From JANPBY01 sp031430645 (GTDB lineage Bacteria > Actinomycetota > Actinomycetes > DATJPE01), in contig JANPBY010000105.1 in the NCBI GenBank assembly GCA_031430645.1, forward strand, positions 1 through 10,905: a stretch of 10,905 nucleotides of DNA, given 5' to 3'. Shown here one piece after another: positions 5,359-10,905 of the stretch. A program made the position numbers and the translations under genes. Each line of letters begins with the position of its first letter. Position 1 is the stretch's first letter. The notes under the pieces are model-generated. The model saw nothing but the letters and a program-made list of their open reading frames with translations. It was not told the DNA's origin and made no database searches.

Positions 5359-7038
5359 ATGTCGCCCGAGTCACCGGCCCCCCGCGCTGCCCGTCGCCCC
5401 AAGGGCGAAGGCCAATGGGCGCTGGGCTACCGCGAGCCGCTCAATCCCAACGAGCGCTTCAAGAAGGACGATGACGGGCTGAACGTCCGGGCCCGGATCG
5501 AAAACATCTACGCCCACCGGGGCTTCGCCTCGATCGACCCCTCGGATCTGCGTGGCCGGATGCGCTGGTGGGGCCTCTACACCCAACGCAAGCCCGGGAT
5601 CGACGGTGGACGAACGGCAGTGCTGGAGCCGCATGAGCTCGACGACGAGTACTTCATGCTGCGCATCCGCAGCGACGGCGGCCAGGTCGACCTCGCACAG
5701 CTCCGGGCGATCGCTGACGTCTCCACGACGTACGGCCGGGACACCGCCGACATCACCGACCGGCAAAACATCCAGCTGCACTGGATCCGGGTCGAGGACG
5801 TGCCCGCGATCTGGAAGCGGTTGGAGGACGTCGGGCTCAGCACTGCCGAGGCCTGCGGCGACACTCCCCGAGTGGTGCTCGGCTCACCCGTCGCTGGCGT
5901 CGCCGCCGACGAGATCATCGACGGCACGCCGGCCATGCGGGCGATCGTCGAGAACTACGTGGGAGACCCGCGCTTTTCCAATCTCCCCCGCAAGTTCAAG
6001 ACGGCCATCAGCGGGTCGCCGCATCAAGACGTTGCCCACGAGGTCAACGACCTGTCCTTCGTCGGCGTCGTCCACCCTGAGTTCGGCCCCGGCTTCGATG
6101 TCTGGGTCGGCGGCGGGCTCTCCACCAACCCCCACCTCGCCAAGCGGCTCGGCGTGTGGGTCTCACTCGAGGAGATCCCCGAAATCTGGGTCGGTGTGAT
6201 CTCGATCTTCCGTGACCACGGCTACCGCCGGCTACGCAGCCGCGCTCGGCTGAAGTTCCTGGTGGCCGATTGGGGCGTGGAGCGGTTCCGGGAAGTCCTT
6301 GAGCAGGACTACCTCGGGCGTGCTCTCACCGACGGACCAGCCCCGCAACCGCCGCCGACCGGCCGCCGGGACCACATCGGTGTGCACCCGCAGACCGACG
6401 GTCGGTTCTACGTCGGAGCAGCCCCAATTGTGGGCCGGGTGTCTGGTGCAACCCTGTCGGCGCTTGCTGACCTCGCCGAGTCAGTCGGGAGCGACCGGGT
6501 CCGTTTCACCGTCGAGCAGAAGCTCCTCGTCCTGGACGTGCCGGCCGAGCAGGTCGACCGACTGGTCGCCGGTCTGACTGACTTGGGTCTGGATGCCGCC
6601 CCGTCGGCCTTCCGCCGGGGAACGATGGCCTGCACCGGGCTGGAGTTCTGCAAGCTGGCTATCGTCGAGACCAAGGGCCGCGCCAAGGACCTCGTGGGCG
6701 AGCTCGAAGCTCGGCTCCCCCGGTTCAATCTGCCCCTTACGGTCAACGTGAACGGCTGCCCGAACTCGTGCGCCCGGATCCAGGTCGCGGACCTCGGGTT
6801 CAAGGGCCAGATCGTGACTACCGCCGACGGCGAGCAGGTCGAGGGCTTCCAAGTACATCTCGGTGGCGGGCTCGGATTGGACGCCGGGTTCGGCCGCAAG
6901 CTGCGCGGCCACAAGGTCACCGCGGACGAGCTGCCCGACTACGTCGAGCGAGTGGCTCGCGCCTACGGGGACCAGCGAGACCCGGATGAGAGCTTCCCGC
7001 ACTGGGCGGCCCGCGCCGATGAGGAGGCCCTGCGATGA
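5359..7038 (+). CDS. sir: Ferredoxin-dependent sulfite reductase (siroheme, 4Fe-4S)
   Basis: A 559-residue nitrite/sulfite reductase that reduces sulfite to sulfide with six electrons, using siroheme coupled to a 4Fe-4S cluster. The cluster ligands are all present: C425 and C431 (CTGLEFC, C-x5-C) and C467 and C471 (GCPNSC, C-x3-C), with the usual NVNGCPNSC context. Two ferredoxin-like halves are apparent (about 75-155 and 345-410). Y74 (GLYTQRK) and C166 (AEACGDTPR) are 92 residues apart, the same spacing as the Tyr69-Cys161 covalent pair described in Mycobacterium tuberculosis NirA, which is a sulfite reductase; this favours sulfite over nitrite. Residues 1-20 look disordered. The ATG has AAGGA 11 bases upstream, inside a hairpin. 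The stop overlaps the next start (ATGA). Neighbours (cysH, siroheme genes) fix the role in assimilatory sulfur metabolism. Confidence 0.95.
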   Translation: MSPESPAPRAARRPKGEGQWALGYREPLNPNERFKKDDDGLNVRARIENIYAHRGFASIDPSDLRGRMRWWGLYTQRKPGIDGGRTAVLEPHELDDEYFMLRIRSDGGQVDLAQLRAIADVSTTYGRDTADITDRQNIQLHWIRVEDVPAIWKRLEDVGLSTAEACGDTPRVVLGSPVAGVAADEIIDGTPAMRAIVENYVGDPRFSNLPRKFKTAISGSPHQDVAHEVNDLSFVGVVHPEFGPGFDVWVGGGLSTNPHLAKRLGVWVSLEEIPEIWVGVISIFRDHGYRRLRSRARLKFLVADWGVERFREVLEQDYLGRALTDGPAPQPPPTGRRDHIGVHPQTDGRFYVGAAPIVGRVSGATLSALADLAESVGSDRVRFTVEQKLLVLDVPAEQVDRLVAGLTDLGLDAAPSAFRRGTMACTGLEFCKLAIVETKGRAKDLVGELEARLPRFNLPLTVNVNGCPNSCARIQVADLGFKGQIVTTADGEQVEGFQVHLGGGLGLDAGFGRKLRGHKVTADELPDYVERVARAYGDQRDPDESFPHWAARADEEALR

Positions 7039-7184
7039 CCCAGGCACGAGCCGTTCCTTTCTACTGTCCGTTCTGCGGGGACGAGGACCTGCGCCCGTCC
7101 GAGGCAGGTCACGCCGCCTGGGAATGTCGACCCTGTGCCCGGGTGTTCCAGGTCTCCCTCGTCGGACTGGTGGTGAAGGTATGA
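7035..7184 (+). CDS. 49-residue zinc-ribbon protein between sir and cysH
   Basis: A small ORF overlaps the sir stop by four bases (ATGA) and the cysH start by four bases (ATGA), and has a strong GAGGAGG ribosome-binding site seven bases before its ATG. The product has two cysteine pairs, CPFC (residues 11 and 14) and CRPC (31 and 34), 16 residues apart, the layout of a zinc ribbon, followed by a hydrophobic C-terminus ending VSLVGLVVKV. As I recall, similar 50-60 residue proteins occupy the same place in sulfite-reductase operons of other actinobacteria such as Streptomyces. The function is unknown. A metal-binding, sulfide-handling or redox accessory role to Sir or CysH is conceivable but not shown by the sequence; a rubredoxin-like iron site is an alternative to zinc. 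Confidence 0.9.
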   Translation: MTQARAVPFYCPFCGDEDLRPSEAGHAAWECRPCARVFQVSLVGLVVKV

Positions 7185-7918
7185 CTGGCGTCCATCGAGA
7201 CAACACCAGCCCCGCAGACAGCCGTAGCCCAGAACAGCTCCGCGACCTCGAGGATCTGGCCATCCGTGCGGGCAACGACCTGGAGGGTGCCCCGGCCGCG
7301 GTCATTCTGCGATGGGCTCAGTCCACCTTCGGCGACCAGTTCGCGATTACGGCGTCGATGGCCGACGGAGTCCTGGCGCATGTCGCGAGCCGGGCCATAC
7401 CCGGAGTCGACGTTCTCTTCCTCGACACGGGTTATCACTTCGCCGAGACCCTGGGAACGCGCGATGCCGTCGCGGCGACGTACGACGTCAACGTGAAGAC
7501 GGTGGGCCCGTCCCTACTGGTCCACGAGCATGAAGCCGACTTCGGCAAGCTGTATGAGATCGACGCCGACATGTGCTGCTCCATCCGCAAGGTGTGGCCG
7601 CTCGAACGTGCCCTGCGTCCCTACACGGCTTGGGCGGGCGGGGTCCGCCGCGCCGAGTCATCGAGCCGGTCGATGACCCCGGTCGTCGCGTGGGACGCCC
7701 GGCGGGCCAAGGTGAAGATCAACCCGATCGCTGCGTGGACCGACGCCCAGGTCGATGCCTACGTCGCCGAGCACGGCATCCTGGTCAACCCGCTCCGCCA
7801 GATCGGCTACACCTCGATCGGCTGCGCACCGTGCACCTCACCGGTCGCACCGGGTGAGGACCCTCGCTCCGGACGATGGTCCGGCCTGTCCAAGACTGAA
7901 TGCGGTTTGCACGCATGA
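7181..7918 (+). CDS. cysH: Adenosine 5'-phosphosulfate (APS) reductase
   Basis: A 245-residue phosphoadenylyl/adenylyl-sulfate reductase that releases sulfite from activated sulfate, with thioredoxin as reductant. The nucleotide-binding segment ITASMADGVLAHV (56-68) and LDTGYHFAET (81-90) are typical of the PP-loop fold. The iron-sulfur ligands of the bacterial APS-type enzyme are all present: C132-C133 (DMCCSIRK) and C215, C218 (IGCAPCT). The catalytic cysteine is C241 in the C-terminal KTECGLH. Enzymes that use PAPS usually lack the CC and CxxC pairs, so APS is the likely substrate. The start at 7181 is chosen from the ATGA overlap with the zinc-ribbon gene; the open frame upstream to 6863 overlaps sir in another frame and is not used. 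The sulfite produced feeds Sir directly. Confidence 0.95.
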   Translation: MTGVHRDNTSPADSRSPEQLRDLEDLAIRAGNDLEGAPAAVILRWAQSTFGDQFAITASMADGVLAHVASRAIPGVDVLFLDTGYHFAETLGTRDAVAATYDVNVKTVGPSLLVHEHEADFGKLYEIDADMCCSIRKVWPLERALRPYTAWAGGVRRAESSSRSMTPVVAWDARRAKVKINPIAAWTDAQVDAYVAEHGILVNPLRQIGYTSIGCAPCTSPVAPGEDPRSGRWSGLSKTECGLHA

Positions 7919-7956
7919 AGAAGCTGCACGTCTCAAGAACTGTGACAGTGCCGTGA
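7915..7956 (+). other. Possible 13-codon bridging mini-ORF
   Basis: ATG at 7915 overlaps the cysH stop codon as ATGA, and the mini-ORF (MKKLHVSRTVTVP) ends in a TGA that overlaps the GTG start of the cysG-like gene as GTGA. The result is an unbroken chain of stop/start overlaps through the cysH-cysG gap of 34 bases. It may carry ribosomes from cysH into cysG, since the GTG has no clear Shine-Dalgarno sequence. It may also be chance: no ribosome-binding site precedes the ATG and the peptide itself is unremarkable. Confidence 0.25.
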
Positions 7957-9146
7957 GTCGACCGGTCTATCCGCTGTCCCTCGACCTGCGCGGACGGCGC
8001 GTCGTCGTCGTCGGTGGAGGACCGGTCGCCGCCCGTCGCGCCGCGGGGCTCGCCGACGTCGGCGCCGTCGTGGAGGTTGTCGCCCCCTTCGTCTGCGAGG
8101 ACTTGCGCGACGACGCCCGGATCACCCTGCACCTGCGGGAGTACGTCACCGGCGACCTGGCCGGCGCGTGGCTCGTGCACACGGCTACGGGCGAGCAGGC
8201 CACTGACTCTGCCGTGGCGGCCGACGCCGAACGGCAGGGCACCTGGTGCGTCCGATCCGATGATGCGGACCTTTCTCCCGCCTGGACTCCCGCCGTCCTT
8301 CGCCGTGACACGGTGACCATCGCTGTCACGGCCGGTGGTGATCCTCGACGGGCCGTACACCTGCGAAACGCCGTGGGTGCTGCCCTAGACGGCGGAGCGC
8401 TCCCCCTGCGACACCACCGGCGCGGCGCCGGCCACGTGTCGCTTGTGGGTGGCGGTCCCGGCGACCCCGGCCTGATCACAACCCGCGGACGGGCCTTGCT
8501 AGCCGCAGCCGATGTCGTGATCGTTGACCGGCTTGCCCCCCAGGCGCTGCTCGATGATCTTGACGACGACGTCGAGATCATCGATGCGGGCAAGGCCCCG
8601 CATGCTCACACACTGAGCCAGCACGAGATCGAGGAGCTGCTTGTTGAGCGCGCTCGACGCGGCCTACGGGTCGTTCGGCTCAAGGGCGGCGACCCCTACG
8701 TGCTCGGCCGAGGGGGCGAGGAGGCCCTGGCCTGTATCGCTGCTGGGGTGGCCGTCGAAGTTGTGCCCGGCGTGTCGTCGGCTGTTGCTGTTCCCGCCTT
8801 CGCGGGCATCCCGGTCACCCACCGGGGGCTCGCTCGTGGCTTCACCGTGGTTTCCGCGCACGACGCAGACGTCGACTGGGGCTCACTCGCCTCGGTTGAA
8901 GGAACGCTCGTGCTGCTCATGGGGGTAGGGCGCCTGCGGCTTGCCGCAGCCGCCCTCGTGATGCACGGCCTCGCCTCCACCACTCCTGTCGCCGTCATCG
9001 AGCGCGGCACCACCCCCGAGCAGCGCACCACGGTGGCCACGCTGAGCGACATCGCGGACGTGGCCGCAGAGCGTGGCGTCACCTCCCCGGCCGTCGTGGT
9101 CGTGGGCGACGTCGTACGGCTGCACGACGTCCTCGGCCCGCGCTGA
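7953..9146 (+). CDS. cysG: Precorrin-2 dehydrogenase / uroporphyrinogen-III C-methyltransferase
   Basis: A 397-residue CysG-like siroheme enzyme. Residues 10-150 form the NAD-dependent precorrin-2 dehydrogenase part, with GGGPVA (21-26) as dinucleotide loop and a conserved Asp in the SDDAD segment (102-106) near the position of the E. coli CysG catalytic Asp104. Residues about 159-397 are the SAM-dependent uroporphyrinogen-III methyltransferase, with VGGGPGDPGL (165-174), VRLKGGDPYVLGRGGEE (241-257), VVPGVSSAVAVPAFAGIPVTHRG (270-292, in pieces) and LMGVGRL (322-328). Before the methyltransferase it is about 60 residues shorter than E. coli CysG, apparently lacking most of the central module, which fits a separate chelatase gene downstream. 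The GTG start was chosen because the domain begins at once; the open frame back to 7755 overlaps cysH. Four bases (or ten) separate it from the chelatase start. Confidence 0.93.
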   Translation: MSRPVYPLSLDLRGRRVVVVGGGPVAARRAAGLADVGAVVEVVAPFVCEDLRDDARITLHLREYVTGDLAGAWLVHTATGEQATDSAVAADAERQGTWCVRSDDADLSPAWTPAVLRRDTVTIAVTAGGDPRRAVHLRNAVGAALDGGALPLRHHRRGAGHVSLVGGGPGDPGLITTRGRALLAAADVVIVDRLAPQALLDDLDDDVEIIDAGKAPHAHTLSQHEIEELLVERARRGLRVVRLKGGDPYVLGRGGEEALACIAAGVAVEVVPGVSSAVAVPAFAGIPVTHRGLARGFTVVSAHDADVDWGSLASVEGTLVLLMGVGRLRLAAAALVMHGLASTTPVAVIERGTTPEQRTTVATLSDIADVAAERGVTSPAVVVVGDVVRLHDVLGPR

Positions 9147-9156
9147 GCGAGTGACG

Positions 9157-9864
9157 ATGACCGTCATCCTGGCCGCCCACGGCAGCCCGGATCCACGGCA
9201 TGCCGTGGTGATGGAGGCGATCCGGGCTGGGGTGGCCGCTCGACTCGGGGACGTACGGCTGGGATGGCTGGGCCACCACTCCCCCGAACTCGGCCAGGTC
9301 GTCAGCGAGGCCCTCGCCGAGGACCCCGAAACGATTGTTGTCCCGCTGCTGCTGGCGCCGGCGTTTCATGCGCGCGTCGACGTCCCCGCAGGCGCTGGGG
9401 GCGCCCGAATCTCTGACGTCCTCGCTCCAGACCGCCGGCTGATCGAACTGCTCGACTTCCGGCTGCGCGAGGCCATGGTCGAATCCCCGGTCGGATCCGC
9501 GGCCGAACCGCTGGACGGCCTGGTGCTCGCGGCAGCCGGCTCGACCGACCCGGCGGCGGACGAGCTCGTCTGCGAGCTCGCCTCGGAGTGGGGTGCCAGT
9601 CAAGGGCTCCCCGTCGAGGTCGGGTACGCCGCAGCCGAACCGAGCATCGCCGCCGCCATCGACGCTTTGCGGTCTCGTGGGCTCAACCGACTCGCGGTCG
9701 GCAGCCTGTTCCTGGCCCCCGGCCGGCTGCACGATGCCGTCGCGACCGAGGCAGCCGCCGCGGGAGTCCGGCTGATCGCAGCACCTCTCGGCGCGCACGC
9801 GCTACTGGTCGACTTGGTGTGCGACCGAGCCCTCGCGACCCTTGCCATGCCTGTGAAAGGCTGA
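9157..9864 (+). CDS. CbiX-type sirohydrochlorin chelatase
   Basis: A 235-residue two-repeat chelatase of the CbiX/SirB family, expected to insert Fe(II) into sirohydrochlorin as the last step of siroheme synthesis. The first half holds both family histidines, H8 in ILAAHGSPDPRH and H71 in VPLLLAPAFHARVD. The second half repeats the fold (LVLAAAGSTDPAADELV, VGSLFLAPGRLHDAV) but has A for the first histidine, so only one site appears catalytic. Long two-repeat forms occur in this family; M. tuberculosis has one next to cysH and nirA. The ATG at 9157 is preferred because the first strand begins there; GTG at 9151, two codons earlier, is equally possible. Iron rather than cobalt is inferred from the Sir neighbourhood. 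Confidence 0.9.
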   Translation: MTVILAAHGSPDPRHAVVMEAIRAGVAARLGDVRLGWLGHHSPELGQVVSEALAEDPETIVVPLLLAPAFHARVDVPAGAGGARISDVLAPDRRLIELLDFRLREAMVESPVGSAAEPLDGLVLAAAGSTDPAADELVCELASEWGASQGLPVEVGYAAAEPSIAAAIDALRSRGLNRLAVGSLFLAPGRLHDAVATEAAAAGVRLIAAPLGAHALLVDLVCDRALATLAMPVKG

Positions 9865-9869
9865 CTTCC

Positions 9870-10121
9870 ATGGATATCAACGGTTTGTGGTCCGGCCTGT
9901 TCACCGCCATCGTCGTCGGTGGGCTCGCGCGGCTGCTGGTGCGAAACAGTGCCCCACTCGGGTGCTTCCTGACGATGGCTGTGGGCCTGGTGGGCGCGGG
10001 GCTAGGCCTCGCGTTGGGCTCAGCATTGGACTGGGGGTTCTGGCTCACTTTCGCTGCTCAGATCGTGATCGCTGCGCTTATCGTCGTACCTTTCGCTGCC
10101 ATGAGTCGCGGCCGCGTCTAG
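9870..10121 (+). CDS. Small membrane protein, GlsB/YeaQ/YmgE-like
   Basis: An 83-residue protein that is almost wholly membrane-embedded, with three hydrophobic segments (about 8-25, 29-51, 55-77) and a short basic end (SRGRV). The glycine-spaced pattern GGLARLLV ... GLVGAGLGLALGS resembles the GlsB/YeaQ/YmgE (transglycosylase-associated) family, which is of unknown function and often stress-linked. The similarity is by pattern only, so the family call is moderate. The ATG is supported by GAAAGG nine bases upstream, partly inside the end of the chelatase gene, five bases before. Cotranscription with the siroheme genes is likely from spacing, but no functional tie is evident. Confidence 0.75.
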   Translation: MDINGLWSGLFTAIVVGGLARLLVRNSAPLGCFLTMAVGLVGAGLGLALGSALDWGFWLTFAAQIVIAALIVVPFAAMSRGRV

Positions 10122-10123
10122 TC

Positions 10124-10140
10124 CTGCACTGCCAGTGCGG
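10124..10140 (+). terminator. Weak hairpin after the small membrane protein gene
   Basis: CTGCACT (10124-10130) pairs with AGTGCGG (10134-10140), seven pairs including one G-U, around a 3-base loop, directly after the stop codon. There is no U-tract. It could attenuate or process the transcript between the sulfur genes and the reductase gene. Confidence 0.3.
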
Positions 10141-10162
10141 CCTGGGATGCGAGGATCCACCC

Positions 10163-10873
10163 GTGCGCCGACTCCTCCCGACTCCCGCTGATGATGTGGA
10201 CGTCAACGAGGAGTACGCCGTTGCGGCAGGCGCTCCGTGGCTGCGGGCCAACATGGTTTCGACCATCGACGGATCAGTGACCGACGGGGCTGGGTTGTCC
10301 GGGGGAATCTCCGGAGAGCCCGATCGGCGGGTCTTCCGGGTGTTGCGGTCACTCGCGGATGCCATCGTGGTGGGGGCCAGGACGGCCCTGGCCGAGGGGT
10401 ACCGGCGAACCGCCGTACCTCTCGTGGTTCTCTCGCGAACCTTGGATGTGGATCTCGCGACCCCGATGCTCGGAGAGGCCGAGGCGGGCCGGTCGGGCCT
10501 GGTGATCGTCGTCTCGCCCAGGTCAGCCCCGCCCGACAGACGGGCAAAACTGCTGGCGCACGCCGACCGGGTCGGCGGCATCGAACTGCTCACAGCGGGC
10601 GACGACGAATTGGATCTCGCGGCCGCTCTGGCTTCGCTGCGCGCTCGCGGCCTCGCTCATCTGCTGTGTGAAGGCGGCCCGGCCCTGCTCGCCTCCCTCA
10701 TCCACGAGGCCCTGCTGGATGAGTTGTGCGTCACCACATCACCGATCGTGGTGGGCGGATCCGGACAACGAATCCTCAGCGGTCCACCGATCCTGACACC
10801 GACGGACTGGCACTCCGCCGGCCTCTACGAGGACGAAACCTTCCTCTTCGCCCGCTGGGTCCACCCCCGCTGA
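10163..10873 (+). CDS. RibD C-terminal-type (pyrimidine/dihydrofolate) reductase
   Basis: A 236-residue stand-alone reductase of the RibD C-terminal/dihydrofolate-reductase-like fold. Signatures are NMVSTIDGSVT (30-40), ADAIVVGARTALAEGYR (65-81), LLCEGGPALLASL (167-179) and DELCVTTSPIVVGG (186-199). The family reduces pyrimidine intermediates of riboflavin synthesis or folate-like substrates with NADPH. There is no deaminase domain, so it is not a full RibD, and the true substrate is not deducible. The GTG start has GAGGA seven bases upstream, a good ribosome-binding site. The open frame runs upstream to 9887 but overlaps the small membrane protein in another frame and is Arg/Cys-rich, so it was not used. 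It lies 41 bases after the membrane protein and may share the operon transcript. Confidence 0.88.
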   Translation: MRRLLPTPADDVDVNEEYAVAAGAPWLRANMVSTIDGSVTDGAGLSGGISGEPDRRVFRVLRSLADAIVVGARTALAEGYRRTAVPLVVLSRTLDVDLATPMLGEAEAGRSGLVIVVSPRSAPPDRRAKLLAHADRVGGIELLTAGDDELDLAAALASLRARGLAHLLCEGGPALLASLIHEALLDELCVTTSPIVVGGSGQRILSGPPILTPTDWHSAGLYEDETFLFARWVHPR

Positions 10874-10892
10874 GTGTGACGTTGTGTACGCG

Positions 10893-10905
10893 ACACGCCG
10901 CGTGT
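10893..10905. terminator. Hairpin at the right window edge
   Basis: ACACG (10893-10897) and CGTGT (10901-10905) pair around a 3-base loop, 20 bases after the reductase stop codon. GTGT at 10884-10887 could pair with ACAC in competition. The stem may continue beyond the window, so it could be the operon terminator or part of a following promoter. Confidence 0.3.

Noticed and set aside
6481..7305. 274-codon minus-strand frame over sir and cysH
   Set aside because: It is antisense to clear enzymes with intact motifs and its product shows no recognisable domain.
7755..7952. Upstream part of the cysG-like frame overlapping cysH
   Set aside because: It overlaps the catalytic end of cysH, has no credible start and adds no domain.
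9073..9156. Upstream start for the chelatase inside the cysG gene
   Set aside because: The extension would overlap cysG and the CbiX fold begins with the TVILAAHGS strand at the ATG of 9157.
1..10905. Mobile elements, tRNA genes or CRISPR array
   Set aside because: No transposase or integrase frame, no regularly spaced repeats, and no tRNA-like T-loop with matching stems was seen on either strand.

Overview
The window is high-GC DNA with frequent GTG starts, very tight gene packing and several genes whose start codons sit 6-7 bases after a TAnnnT -10 box. Together with the gene set (a mycobacterial NirA-like sulfite reductase, an iron-sulfur APS reductase, a small zinc-ribbon protein and a CbiX-type chelatase), this points to a chromosomal segment of an actinobacterium. 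The order cannot be fixed from sequence alone. I see no insertion sequence, phage gene, CRISPR array, tRNA or rRNA.

Left part (1-5036) is a mixed housekeeping region. It begins with the 3' part of an alkaline-phosphatase-superfamily phosphodiesterase (+), cut by the window edge. That gene converges on a GNAT acetyltransferase (-). The GNAT gene diverges from a small membrane protein fused to a GNAT-like domain (+), which converges on the ribosome-assembly GTPase gene rsgA (-). Upstream of rsgA, on the same strand, is a YihY/BrkB family membrane protein (-). Three of these genes (the membrane fusion, rsgA and BrkB) begin with GTG placed 6-7 bases after a TANCCT box, which suggests leaderless transcripts.

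Right part (5123-10873) is an assimilatory sulfite-reduction and siroheme operon on the + strand. A 28-residue leader peptide with three cysteine codons near its end (5159-5245), too short for ordinary gene callers, precedes sir (ferredoxin-type sulfite reductase). After sir come a 49-residue zinc-ribbon protein, cysH (APS reductase), a CysG-like precorrin-2 dehydrogenase/uroporphyrinogen-III methyltransferase, and a CbiX-type sirohydrochlorin chelatase. CysH makes sulfite, Sir reduces it to sulfide, and the CysG-like protein plus the chelatase make the siroheme that Sir needs. The genes are joined by 4-base stop/start overlaps (ATGA, ATGA) and, between cysH and cysG, by what may be a 13-codon bridging mini-ORF. 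A GlsB/YeaQ-like small membrane protein and a stand-alone RibD C-terminal-type reductase follow. No sulfate adenylyltransferase (cysD/cysN) or sulfate transporter is present in the window.

The most interesting element is the 5' region of the sulfur operon. The cysteine-containing leader ORF is followed by mutually exclusive hairpins and a hairpin that hides the Shine-Dalgarno sequence of sir. This is the layout expected for cysteine-responsive attenuation, a mechanism described for polycysteine small ORFs in mycobacteria.
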